Part shown: piece after piece, positions 9,267 to 17,647 of the stretch
Layout: every line of letters begins with the position of its first letter
Position numbering within the stretch: the first letter of the stretch is position 1
Assembly: GCA_913056235.1 (NCBI GenBank)
Contig: CAJXMW010000001.1
Span: 1,510,807-1,574,806, forward strand
From: an uncultured Fodinibius sp.
Lineage (GTDB): Bacteria > Bacteroidota > Rhodothermia > Balneolales > Balneolaceae
Direction: 5' to 3'
Length of the DNA stretch: 64,000 nt
Program-made: the position numbers and the translations under genes
Notes under the pieces: generated by a model
Database searches by the model: none
What the model saw: only the letters and a program-made list of their open reading frames with translations
What the model was told of the DNA's origin: nothing

Positions 9267-12200
9267 CTAGTTGATGCTGCCTGTCAACGGAGCGATGTCA
9301 GTTTCTTCGCCAGCTGGCGCTTCGGTTGTGAAATTCCACACCACATCTTCTGTCAGAGCATTACCAGCCAGATCCTCAACGCCTGTAGTTATGGTAGCGG
9401 TGAAGTCAGAATTGAATGCCAGGTTGGCCGACGGGGTCAAGGTAGCCGTATTGGATCCGGCCTCGTAGCTGATACTTCCACTAACCGGCGTGCCGCCCTG
9501 GCTGAGGCTAAATGTAGTTTCATTGATGGTGGTTTCGTCCATAGCTTCGTTAAAAGTAGCTGTTATTGCGGTGTTCACGGGAACGTCGGTGGCATTCTCC
9601 GCCGGACTGGTAGCGCTGATTTCCGGCGGCACGGATTCCTGTTCGGTGGTGAAGGTCCAAACAAAATCGCTCACCATATTATTACCCGCCTGATCTGAAG
9701 CTCCGGTTGTTATCGTAACGGTAACCAGACTGCCAAAGCCAAGATTATTGGTCGGATTAAAGGTTGCCGTGGTTCCGGAGTAGTTGATTGATCCGGCTAC
9801 CGGGGACTCATTTTGAGATACAGAGAAAGTGGTGCCGTTGAAGGTGGCTGGGTCCATATTTTCACTAAAGGTAGCGGTTATATCACCGGCTACCGACACA
9901 TCGGATGTTCCATCGGGTGGGGTCGTAGATGTTACTGTTGGGGGCGTGGATTCCTGCTCGGTGGTGAAGGTCCATACCTTATTACCAACCAGAGGGTTTC
10001 CTGCAGGGTCTTGTACCCCATTTGTAATCGTAACAGTAAAGCTACTGCCGAACGGCAAGTCAGCATCCGATGTAAAGGTGGCGGTGTTATCTGAATAGGA
10101 AACCGTTCCCGAAATTGAGGATCCACCAACCTCAACGCTGAAAGTTGAGCCGTTGACGGTGGCGGGATTTAATGGTTCACTAAAAGTGGCTGTGATGGAC
10201 GTGCTTGTTGACACGTTGGTTGCTCCATCAGATGGGGTGGTTGAAATTACCGACGGGGGTACTGATTCCTGCTCAGTTGTGAAGCTCCAGCTGAGGTTAC
10301 TAGCCAGGTTGTTGCCTGCCACATCCGTCACTCCCGTGGTGATGGTAGCTGTGTAGGTAGTACCCAATGTCAGGTTGTCCGACGGGGTAAAGGTAGCGAT
10401 GTTGGATCCGGCCGCGTAGCTGACACTTCCACTAACCGGCGTGCCGCCCTGGCTGAGGCTAAATGTAGTGCCATTGATGGTGGCTACGTCCATAGCTTCG
10501 TTAAAAGTAGCTGTTATTGCGGTGTTCACAGGAACGTCAGTGGCATTTTCCGCCGGACTGGTAGCGCTAATTTGTGGCGGCACTGACTCCTGTTCGGTGG
10601 TAAAAGTCCAGACTTTATTGCTAGCCAGGTTGTTGCCGGCTACGTCCGTCATTCCCGTGGTGATAGTAGCTGTTATGGATGCACCAAAAGCGAGATTACT
10701 TGTGGGATTAAATGTGGCTGCGGTTCCGGAATAGTTGATTGATCCGGCTACCGGGGAGCCATTTTGGGATACAGAAAATGTGGTGCCATTGATAGTTCCG
10801 GGATCCATGGCTTCACTAAAGGTAGCGGTTATATCACCAGCTACCGACACATCGGACATTCCATCGGTTGGGGTCGTAGATGTTACTGTTGGCGGCACGG
10901 ATTCCTGTTCAGTGGTAAAGGTCCAAACAAAATCGCTTACCATACTATTACCCGCCTGATCTGAAGCTCCAGTTGTTATCGTAATGGTAACCAGACTGCC
11001 AAAGCCAAGATTGTTGGTCGGATTAAAGGTTGCCGTGGTTCCGGAGTAGTTAATTGATCCGGCCACATCTGCTCCATTCTGCGAGACAGTAAAGGTAGTT
11101 TCATTGATAGAACTCTGATCCATCGGTTCGCTAAATCCGGCCGTGATATTTGTGTTGACTGCGATATCGGATGATCCGTTAGCGGGACTGACGGTTGTCA
11201 CCTGGGGTGCGGTGATTTCTTGTGCAGTTGCGAAAGTCCATGAAAAATCGCTGGCCAAAGCATTTCCTACTACATCCTGAGCCCCGGTGGTTACAGTTGC
11301 TGTGAACGTACTGGCAAACGCCAGGTTGTTGTTGGGCGTGAAAAGGGCGGTAGTTCCCGAGTATGTTACATTGCCCGCAATCGGTGTCCCCCTTTGGGCC
11401 AGGGTAAATGTGGTGTTATTGATGGTGCCCGGATCCATTGGCTCGCTAAAGTTAGCTGTTATCGACGTATTGGTTTGAATATTTTGGGCCTCGTTAACGG
11501 GATTAGTTGACGTGATGGTGGGCGGTGTGGATTCCTGCTCGGTGTTGAAACTCCAGCTCACATTGTTGGATAAGTTGTTGCCGGCCAGGTCGGTAGCGAC
11601 TGTCGTAATGGTTGCGGTAATTGCAGCGTCAAAAGCAAAATCATTATTGGGATTAAACGTGGCTGTAGTTCCGCTGTAGCTTACTGTCCCGCTTATTGGG
11701 TTTCCATTCTGGGTAACCGTAAAACTTGCATTGTTGATGGTGTCAGAGTTCATGTCTTCGTTAAACTCAGCAGTAATATTACTGCTGACCGTAACATTGT
11801 CAGCACCATCAGCAGGAGTAACTGTAGTGATCTCCGGCGGGGTAGATTCCTGCTCAGTAGTAAACGTCCAGACAAAATCGCTTTCCATAGCATTACCCGC
11901 CAGATCTTGTGCGTCGCTTGTGATGGTGGCCGTGTAGGTGGTGCCCAACGCTAAATTGCCTTCTGGCGTAAAGGTGGCTGTGTTGGATCCTTCAGCGTAA
12001 ATGACGCTGCCGGCTACGGGTGTATTGCCCACGTTTAGCATAAAACCACTGCCGTTAATTGTTGAGGCATCCATAGCTTCGTTGAAAGTGGCCGTAATGG
12101 CGGTGCCGGCCGAAACATTGGTGGCATTATTGGCCGGACTTGTATTGCTTATCACCGGTGGAGTAGATTCTTGCTCAGTTGTGAAGGACCACGAAAAATC

Positions 12201-12389
12201 ACTGCCCAGGGCATTTCCAGCCAGGTCGGTAGCAGCTGTCGTAATGGTTGCGGTAATTGTAGCGTCAAAGGCAAAATTGTTATTGGGATTAAACGTGGCT
12301 GTGGTTCCGGAATAGCTGATCTCTCCATTAACAGGAGTACCGTCCTGGGATACTAAAAAACTTGTGTTATCAATGGTGGTTGTACTCAT
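9267..12389 (-). CDS. Big_5 Ig-like repeat protein, C-terminal fragment (domains 6-15)
   Basis: 1040 codons of tandem bacterial Ig-like domains of the Big_5 type, each about 103 residues. Each domain has the pattern PPxIxxTxPAxxAxxVxVxTxI, TFxExMD, FTLxQ, YSGTTATFxPxxxLAF, TATITTGxxDxAGN and WxFTTEQES. It contains most of domain 6 and all of domains 7-15, then a short tail ending APLTGSIN. The ATG at 12389 is internal to domain 6 and has no secretion signal. The true reading continues upstream in this frame to about 12446, where it meets the frame of the lipoprotein fragment 12386-14221. This is therefore the downstream part of one broken gene, or of a gene with a sequencing error. Confidence 0.85.
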   Translation of the reverse strand: MSTTTIDNTSFLVSQDGTPVNGEISYSGTTATFNPNNNFAFDATITATITTAATDLAGNALGSDFSWSFTTEQESTPPVISNTSPANNATNVSAGTAITATFNEAMDASTINGSGFMLNVGNTPVAGSVIYAEGSNTATFTPEGNLALGTTYTATITSDAQDLAGNAMESDFVWTFTTEQESTPPEITTVTPADGADNVTVSSNITAEFNEDMNSDTINNASFTVTQNGNPISGTVSYSGTTATFNPNNDFAFDAAITATITTVATDLAGNNLSNNVSWSFNTEQESTPPTITSTNPVNEAQNIQTNTSITANFSEPMDPGTINNTTFTLAQRGTPIAGNVTYSGTTALFTPNNNLAFASTFTATVTTGAQDVVGNALASDFSWTFATAQEITAPQVTTVSPANGSSDIAVNTNITAGFSEPMDQSSINETTFTVSQNGADVAGSINYSGTTATFNPTNNLGFGSLVTITITTGASDQAGNSMVSDFVWTFTTEQESVPPTVTSTTPTDGMSDVSVAGDITATFSEAMDPGTINGTTFSVSQNGSPVAGSINYSGTAATFNPTSNLAFGASITATITTGMTDVAGNNLASNKVWTFTTEQESVPPQISATSPAENATDVPVNTAITATFNEAMDVATINGTTFSLSQGGTPVSGSVSYAAGSNIATFTPSDNLTLGTTYTATITTGVTDVAGNNLASNLSWSFTTEQESVPPSVISTTPSDGATNVSTSTSITATFSEPLNPATVNGSTFSVEVGGSSISGTVSYSDNTATFTSDADLPFGSSFTVTITNGVQDPAGNPLVGNKVWTFTTEQESTPPTVTSTTPPDGTSDVSVAGDITATFSENMDPATFNGTTFSVSQNESPVAGSINYSGTTATFNPTNNLGFGSLVTVTITTGASDQAGNNMVSDFVWTFTTEQESVPPEISATSPAENATDVPVNTAITATFNEAMDETTINETTFSLSQGGTPVSGSISYEAGSNTATLTPSANLAFNSDFTATITTGVEDLAGNALTEDVVWNFTTEAPAGEETDIAPLTGSIN

Positions 12390-14130
12390 CGGCTCGTTGA
12401 ACGTAACCGTAATATTAGATGCAATGGCAACATCAGCCTGGTTATTGGTGATGTGGTTGTTACTTCGGGAACGCTTTTGTCGGGGTCTTTAGCTGTTGAA
12501 AAGGTCCAGCTAAAATTGTTCTGCAAATTATTTCCGGCTAGGTCTTGAACGCCGGTCGTAACACTGCCGGTGTAAGTTTTGTCAAAAGAAAGGTCGGCTG
12601 ATGGTGTAAAAGTGGCTGTATTATCTGAATAAGTGATAGTTCCGTTAATTTGATTATCGTCATCATCCAAGAGATTAAAGGTAGTCGCATTGATAGTGGT
12701 TGGGTCCATGGGTTCGCTAAAGGTCACAGAAATGGTGGTTCCAACTGCTATATTCTCGGCATCCTTGGCTGGAAAGGTGGATGCAATCACAGGCGGAATC
12801 GTCTCCTGTACTGTGGTAAAACCCCAGTTAAAATCTGCCGACAGGTTGTTACCAGCTAAATCCTGTACGCCGCTGGTAATGGAGGCTTCAAAGTTAGATC
12901 CAAACGACAGATTGTTGCTCGGGTTAAAAATAGCTGTGAGCCCGGAATATGTGATGGTACCGTTGATGATTGTTCCATTTTGCCTGACCGTAAAGGTTGA
13001 ATTGGTAACCGTAGAACCATCCAGCGGTTCGCTGAACGTAGCCGTGATATTGCTGTTTACCGGCACGTCCACCTCGTTGGCCTCGGGATCAGTAGTTGCT
13101 ACGACGGGGGCTGTTTCATCAGGTTCAGATCCCGTAGTAAAGCGCCACCTTATGTCATCGGACAGATTATTGCCGGCCAGGTCTTCCACCGCGTCGGTGA
13201 TGGTAGCCGTGTAAAGGGTCCCGAACGAAAGTTCGCCCGAGGGGATGAAGGTGGCACTGTTGCCCGAATAGCTAATACTGCCGGTGATTCCGATGCTACC
13301 CTGCCGTAGTGTGAAGGTGGAACTGTTGATACTGGTCGGATTCATCGGCTCATTGAACGTAGCGGTGATGACGGTGTTCGGAGCCACATTTTCCTGCTTG
13401 TCCACGGGTTCGGTGGCACTGATCTCCGGAGCAGTATTATCGGGATTAGCTTCAGTGGTAAAACTCCAGCTCAGATCGTTTTCCAAGGCGTTGCCGGCCG
13501 TGTCTTTGACAGAACTTGTAACGGTCGCCGTAATAATTGTTCCAAAAGGCAGGGGATCGGAGGGGGCAAAACGGGCGGTGTTTTCCTCATAGGTGACCGT
13601 CCCGTCAATCAGTATTTCATCATGGGAGACTGAAAAACTACTGCTGTTGATTGTAGCGTCATTTATTGGCTCACTAAAGGTAACACTGATAAGTGTATTT
13701 ACGGATACTTCTTTATCGTTGTCAGCTGGATTGGTGGATACGGCCTTCGGGGGATCGGTGTCGGTGACGAGGGGTTGTGCAAGCGTGGAAAAGCTCCATT
13801 CGTGATTGCGTTCCAGACCGGTACCGCTCAAACTCTGTGCACCGGAAGTGATGGTGGCCGTGTAATTGCTATTGTAACTAAGTTTGTTGACCGGCACAAA
13901 GGTTGCCACGCTGTCCGCATAGGAAATGCTGCCGGTTATAGCCACGGTATCATTTTGCAGGATGAAGGTGCTGCCAGAGACCGTGCTGGGATTCATGTCG
14001 TCGCTGAAAACAGCGCTAATCGTCGAGTTAACGGGTACATCAATGGCGTTAGTGGTTGGTGCCGTGGTGCGCACCACCGGGGAAGCGTCGATTTTCGTGA
14101 GACCCGATTTATTCTTGCATCCCCACTGGA
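9300..14130 (-). repeat. Tandem array of 15 Big_5 domain-encoding units (about 309-315 bases each)
   Basis: The coding array repeats with a period of roughly 310 bases. The junction encoding FTTEQES, read on the plus strand as GATTCCTG-type sequence, recurs near 9637, 9949, 10264, 10585, 10898 and onward. Units 10, 11 and 14 and units 12 and 15 are much more alike than the others (shared TSDVSVAGD and ATSPAENATDVPV), indicating recent duplication or gene conversion. Units 1-5 in the upstream fragment are more diverged and use different linkers (ANPDNT, SEPDET). Confidence 0.9.
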
Positions 14131-14221
14131 AAAACAGACACAGCGCTACTAATATTGGTAAAGCGCGAATCTTCTTTTGAATGTACAGGATGCTCGTCCG
14201 GGGAAGAGTATTGGGATCCAT
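12386..14221 (-). CDS. Big_5 Ig-like repeat lipoprotein, N-terminal fragment (domains 1-5 and start of 6)
   Basis: The protein opens with a basic stretch and a lipoprotein signal (LVALCLFFQWGC), so C34 would be lipidated and the protein anchored in a membrane, probably the outer one. Five complete Big_5 domains follow. Domain 6 begins normally (VPEVTTTSP) and then runs out of frame into ITRLMLPLHL and stops. The last 4 bases overlap the first codon of the downstream fragment, but in a different frame. Such repeat lipoproteins usually display or space a functional domain or mediate adhesion; no enzyme domain is seen in either fragment. Start: the ATG at 14221 is the only ATG before the lipobox. 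Confidence 0.85.
   Translation of the reverse strand: MDPNTLPRTSILYIQKKIRALPILVALCLFFQWGCKNKSGLTKIDASPVVRTTAPTTNAIDVPVNSTISAVFSDDMNPSTVSGSTFILQNDTVAITGSISYADSVATFVPVNKLSYNSNYTATITSGAQSLSGTGLERNHEWSFSTLAQPLVTDTDPPKAVSTNPADNDKEVSVNTLISVTFSEPINDATINSSSFSVSHDEILIDGTVTYEENTARFAPSDPLPFGTIITATVTSSVKDTAGNALENDLSWSFTTEANPDNTAPEISATEPVDKQENVAPNTVITATFNEPMNPTSINSSTFTLRQGSIGITGSISYSGNSATFIPSGELSFGTLYTATITDAVEDLAGNNLSDDIRWRFTTGSEPDETAPVVATTDPEANEVDVPVNSNITATFSEPLDGSTVTNSTFTVRQNGTIINGTITYSGLTAIFNPSNNLSFGSNFEASITSGVQDLAGNNLSADFNWGFTTVQETIPPVIASTFPAKDAENIAVGTTISVTFSEPMDPTTINATTFNLLDDDDNQINGTITYSDNTATFTPSADLSFDKTYTGSVTTGVQDLAGNNLQNNFSWTFSTAKDPDKSVPEVTTTSPITRLMLPLHLILRLRSTSR
12444..12451 (-). other. Frameshift point inside Big_5 domain 6
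   Basis: On the minus strand the upstream frame reads TCA CCA ATA ACC and soon stops. Moving one base, the same DNA reads CC-AAT AAC CAG GCT GAT GTT, that is NNQADV, which continues perfectly into TVTFNEPM and the rest of the domain. Compared with sibling domains (SPANNATDV) the site looks like a loss of 4 bases (or 1), easily made by slippage in CCAGCCA. No slippery heptamer with a downstream pseudoknot was recognised. Confidence 0.8.
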
Positions 14222-14475
14222 GATGGAATAGGTTCAGTTGATTTGGTTCAGCAATGCTTACTGTCTACAAAACTGTACGTATCAACTAACGTGCCAATGT
14301 AGGCTTGTTGGAATGATCCCTGCTATTGAGAAAGGAGCCCCTGTTTCGGGGGATACAAGATTAGCTATTCACTTATGAATGGTCTGCAAAAGATGTGTAA
14401 AAAATGGCCCGGTGGGTGGGCGTATGTGTAATTTTTCTCCAGATTTATGTCGCCAAGTATATTAAAAACAGCTGT

Positions 14476-14934
14476 TTATGGACGGGATTTTTTGGATTCA
14501 GCCATCCATTCAAAATTGTCGGTCCGGGGAAACCGGTGTATCACCTTTTGCATCTGGTCGGGCGGGGTGCCGAGCTTCCGTTTATCGAGATCCAGCCATG
14601 CACCGTCCACGATTATTTCGGCAGCCTTTTGCCCAGTCTCTTTGAAGATCTGATGTAAAAAAGTCCAGCGGCTGCCGTCTTTTCGCATGGTTGTAAGCTG
14701 TGCTGTAACGGTGATCTTTTCGGAAAGCCCGATCTCTTTTAGGTATTTCGTTTCCTCTCTGAACAGAACGGGGCCGAGTCCCAGTGTTGAAATTTTATTA
14801 ATAGGCAGCCCGTATTCCTCGAATATGGCAACCCGCGTTTGGGCGGCGTAATCATTGTAAACCGAATGGCGCATGTGTCGATTGGGATCCATGTTGGCCC
14901 AGGTTACTTCGTAGGTGTGAGAGTAGGAGCTCAT
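14476..14934 (-). CDS. Acyl-CoA thioesterase, 4HBT/hotdog fold
   Basis: A 152-residue single hotdog domain. The start (TYEVTWANMDPNRHMRHSVYNDY) is the 4-hydroxybenzoyl-CoA thioesterase-type opening, in which the Asp of the MDPNxHM segment is the usual catalytic carboxylate. YLKEIGLSEKITV and a GAWLDLDKRKLG segment complete the fold, matching FadM/YbgC/acyl-ACP thioesterase-like proteins. It would hydrolyse acyl-CoA or acyl-ACP in the cytosol, but the acyl chain is unknown. Monocistronic; no linked fatty acid genes. Confidence 0.85.
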   Translation of the reverse strand: MSSYSHTYEVTWANMDPNRHMRHSVYNDYAAQTRVAIFEEYGLPINKISTLGLGPVLFREETKYLKEIGLSEKITVTAQLTTMRKDGSRWTFLHQIFKETGQKAAEIIVDGAWLDLDKRKLGTPPDQMQKVIHRFPRTDNFEWMAESKKSRP

Positions 14935-15048
14935 AGTGTCAGTTTTGTTTGCTTGTTGCTTTACGTTAAGCCATAAATGATGATTGCGAAGTCATCTTGT
15001 TACTCAGAGTTTACTGGTTCTCGAATTTAAGCTCGCACCCCAGTCCTG

Positions 15049-16047
15049 TTACTTTTCTTTGGAATTCACAAAGCTCATAGCCTTTGTCATCATTTTGGCA
15101 GATCCCACGTAAAAGGGCGTTCGCTGGTGGAAATCGGTGGGCTGTAGGTCCAGTATTCGCTGCTTACCATCACTTGCCTTGCCGCCGGCTTGCTCGCAAA
15201 GGAACGCCAGGGCATTACATTCATACAGCAGTCGGAGTTTCCCATTCGGTGTTTTTTGGCACGGCGGATACATATAGATACCGCCCTTCAGCATATTCCG
15301 GTGGAAGTCGGTAACCAGTGAGCCCGTGTAGCGAAGCGTGTGATTATTTTCTTTACAGTACTTCAGGTAGCGAACAACCGACTCGTCAAACTCATGTACA
15401 AGGCTTTCATTGACGGAATAGATAATCCCATCATCGGGAAATTTCATGTCGGGATGGGAGAGAAAAAATTCGCCGATAGAGGGTGAAAAGGTAAATCCGT
15501 TGACGCCTTTGCCTGTGGTGTATACCAGCATGGACGAAGATCCGTAAATTACGTAGCCGGCTGCCAGTTGTTGTGATCCCTTTTGCAATACATCCTCTTC
15601 ATTGACGGCAGTGCCGAGTTTAGATTTTCGTCTGAAAATTGAAAAGATAGTACCAACCGAAACGGTTACATCGATGTTGGAGGAGCCGTCCAGCGGATCC
15701 AGCGCAATGATATACTTTTTATCTCGATCCACCTCGATGATCTCATCCTCTTCTTCAGAGACGATGGCACAGATTTCGCCGCCATCCGAAAGTGCCCGGA
15801 TGAAGCGCGTATTGGCAATGACATCCATCTTCTTTTGCTCTTCCCCCTGGATGTTTTCCGTGCCTATTTTTCCACCGATGTCGAGCAGTCCGAAGTGATT
15901 GAGTTCGCGGTTGATGATACGGGCCGCCAGTCCTATATCCCGTAGCATTTGCGAAAACTCACCGGTGCCGCCTGGCGATTCGTCCTGCCTCAGCTTGATG
16001 AATCGATCGAGTGAAATACCTACGGGTTTGGCAAATTCTTTTTCCAT
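15049..16047 (-). CDS. fbp: Fructose-1,6-bisphosphatase, class I
   Basis: Hydrolyses fructose 1,6-bisphosphate to fructose 6-phosphate in gluconeogenesis. The metal and active-site motif DPLDGSSNID is present, as are the GTGEFSQMLRDI N-terminal allosteric-site segment and the C-terminal substrate region with GGKASDGKQRILDL. The start is ATG 16047, preceded by AAGGAG at a good distance. An upstream in-frame TTG (16089) would add 14 residues that do not belong to the family. At 332 residues it has the normal class I length. Confidence 0.95.
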   Translation of the reverse strand: MEKEFAKPVGISLDRFIKLRQDESPGGTGEFSQMLRDIGLAARIINRELNHFGLLDIGGKIGTENIQGEEQKKMDVIANTRFIRALSDGGEICAIVSEEEDEIIEVDRDKKYIIALDPLDGSSNIDVTVSVGTIFSIFRRKSKLGTAVNEEDVLQKGSQQLAAGYVIYGSSSMLVYTTGKGVNGFTFSPSIGEFFLSHPDMKFPDDGIIYSVNESLVHEFDESVVRYLKYCKENNHTLRYTGSLVTDFHRNMLKGGIYMYPPCQKTPNGKLRLLYECNALAFLCEQAGGKASDGKQRILDLQPTDFHQRTPFYVGSAKMMTKAMSFVNSKEK

Positions 16048-16174
16048 AGTGTGATACTCCTTTTTTAGCGGTATGTGTGTTTTCGACAATGCAATTCCAG
16101 CGTCTGGCCGTAAGATAGGTAAGCAGGAAAATGTATAACTGCAACAAATAATGTGTCATCCATTATTGGGATAG

Positions 16175-16825
16175 CTATAGCGGACGCACCTTGATATTCT
16201 TGAAATAGACCTTACTATCAGGGTCATGGCCTTGCAGGGCAAAGGTACCGCTTTCCAGGAAACGTTCTTGTTGCGTAGCATCTTTCGGCTGCATGTAATC
16301 TACCAGCTGTTTGCCGTCCACGCTGATGGTAATATGCCGTCCTTCAACCTTGATGCGGAGGGTAAACCAGCTGTTGTCGTTGACCACTGTCTTTTTGACG
16401 TCGTCGATGCCGTAGAGACTGCCGGTCCGCCGGGGATCCTTGTCATAGCTGTTGTTAACCTGCGCTTCGTATCCTTTCGACGGCCAGCCCTTTTCCTGGT
16501 ACTGCGTTAGAAAATAGATACCCGAGTTGGAGCCCTCGGTCGTCATTACATCAGCCTTGAACTCGAAGTTGTCGAACGAATGATTTTCAACCGGTCCTGT
16601 ATAAAATAGATGCGCCTTCTTGCCGTGGGCAACGATCTTGCCATCTTCTACCGAAAAGGTCTCGGGATGTTGACCCACTTGCCATCCATCGAGCGATTGG
16701 CCGTCAAACAGCGGAATCCATTCACTTTTAGCCTGGGGATTTTGGGATTGTATCGAGCCCGTAAAAAAACCGAGAAGAAGAATTGTCAGTGTTATAGTCG
16801 AGATCTTTTTTAGCATGACTTTCAT
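16175..16825 (-). CDS. Secreted DUF1080 (3-keto-disaccharide hydrolase) protein
   Basis: A 216-residue protein with a signal peptide (TITLTILLLGFFTGSIQSQ). The mature part is a single DUF1080 domain of LamG/concanavalin-like beta-sandwich type: WIPLFDGQSLDGWQ at the start, SNSGIYFLTQYQ and GYEAQVNNSY in the middle, and WFTLRIKVEGRHITISVDGK, then ALQGHDPDSKVYFKNIKVRPL at the end. Members cleave 3-keto-glycosides in periplasmic sugar degradation in Bacteroidota-like bacteria. No oxidoreductase partner genes are adjacent, so the substrate is open. Confidence 0.9.
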   Translation of the reverse strand: MKVMLKKISTITLTILLLGFFTGSIQSQNPQAKSEWIPLFDGQSLDGWQVGQHPETFSVEDGKIVAHGKKAHLFYTGPVENHSFDNFEFKADVMTTEGSNSGIYFLTQYQEKGWPSKGYEAQVNNSYDKDPRRTGSLYGIDDVKKTVVNDNSWFTLRIKVEGRHITISVDGKQLVDYMQPKDATQQERFLESGTFALQGHDPDSKVYFKNIKVRPL

Positions 16826-16952
16826 CTTTTTAACATAGATTAACTGATAGCAGCATTTTTATACGCAACATCGGTATGGTATGAAATTGCACTTGCAATC
16901 TCTATCCGGTTTTGTGCTATCGTAGCATTTGCCGGTCCAGGTAATCGGGCAT

Positions 16953-16979
16953 TGTCACAAATCGGAAGTCTAATTCGTC
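16953..16979 (+). promoter_or_regulatory. ECF41-type promoter (TGTCACA-N16-CGTC)
   Basis: TGTCACA (16953-16959) is followed after exactly 16 bases by CGTC (16976-16979), the promoter signature described for ECF41 sigma factors. It lies 21 bases upstream of the carboxymuconolactone-decarboxylase-family gene, whose downstream neighbour is an ECF41 factor. The factor is thus predicted to drive its partner gene and, by readthrough, itself. Confidence 0.85.
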
Positions 16980-17000
16980 ATAATACGTAAGCAATATTAA

Positions 17001-17600
17001 ATGAACGTTCTAATTATGACTTCTTCCAATATCACATTAGCTAAAAACAATACTGAGCCGCGATTGGAGCCAATCAACAATCCAAAATCAATAAAGCTCA
17101 AACTGGCCTACTGGTATACCAAACAACAGATGGGCAAGGTGGTTACTCCCTTGAAGGTCCATTATGCCCGGTTTCCCGAGGGGTTGGGATTGCCGCGGAA
17201 AATTGACCAAATCGTTGAAAGTATTGACCTTGATCCAAAGCTGAAGCACCTCATCAAAGTATATGTGGCTACGCTGAACGGCTGTTCTTTTTGCGTGGAT
17301 ATCGGAAAAGCCTCGGCTCAAAAACAGGAGGTAGATACAGCCGTTTTTGACGATCTGCTTCGGTTTGAAGAAAGCCCAAATTTCACTGATGCTGAAAAAG
17401 CAGCACTGAGCTATGTAGAGGAGGCTACCCAAAATAAACATGTTGATGATGCTACCTTTGACACTCTGCAAAATCATTTTAGTGACAGGGACATTGTACA
17501 GATAACCCTGCTTAACGCCATTGAAAATTTCTATAATTTAATGAATGCGCCTCTGAATATTGACTCCGACGAACTATGCGAAATCTGGAGTTCTAATTAG
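17001..17600 (+). CDS. Carboxymuconolactone decarboxylase/AhpD-family protein, ECF41 partner
   Basis: A 199-residue all-helical AhpD-like protein. The CxxC redox pair is present (NGCSFCVD, C95 and C98), but the residue where AhpD and most relatives have the proton-relay histidine (CxxCxxxH) is glycine (G102). It may therefore be a peroxidase-like protein with altered chemistry, or a redox sensor. ECF41 genes are typically found next to a COE gene (carboxymuconolactone decarboxylase, oxidoreductase or epimerase), and this is the first kind. A second in-frame ATG at 17016 is a possible start; the first leaves a leader of only about 15 bases after the predicted transcription start. Confidence 0.88.
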   Translation: MNVLIMTSSNITLAKNNTEPRLEPINNPKSIKLKLAYWYTKQQMGKVVTPLKVHYARFPEGLGLPRKIDQIVESIDLDPKLKHLIKVYVATLNGCSFCVDIGKASAQKQEVDTAVFDDLLRFEESPNFTDAEKAALSYVEEATQNKHVDDATFDTLQNHFSDRDIVQITLLNAIENFYNLMNAPLNIDSDELCEIWSSN

Positions 17601-17647
17601 CTGACGAAATTTTCAACATCTCTAGAATCCGAAAATGTTGCAAAGTG

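Noticed and set aside
9271..12315. Many rightward ORFs opposite the Big_5 array
   Set aside because: They recur with the same period as the Ig repeats and are shadows of repeat codons (few stops antisense to T/A/N/S-rich codons); none has an independent RBS or domain.
12386..12451. Programmed frameshift in the Big_5 gene
   Set aside because: No slippery heptamer or obvious pseudoknot was found, and the shift breaks a repeated unit whose siblings are in frame; a deletion or sequencing error is simpler.
16048..16089. TTG start for fructose-1,6-bisphosphatase
   Set aside because: The ATG at 16047 has AAGGAG at proper spacing; the upstream residues do not belong to the family.
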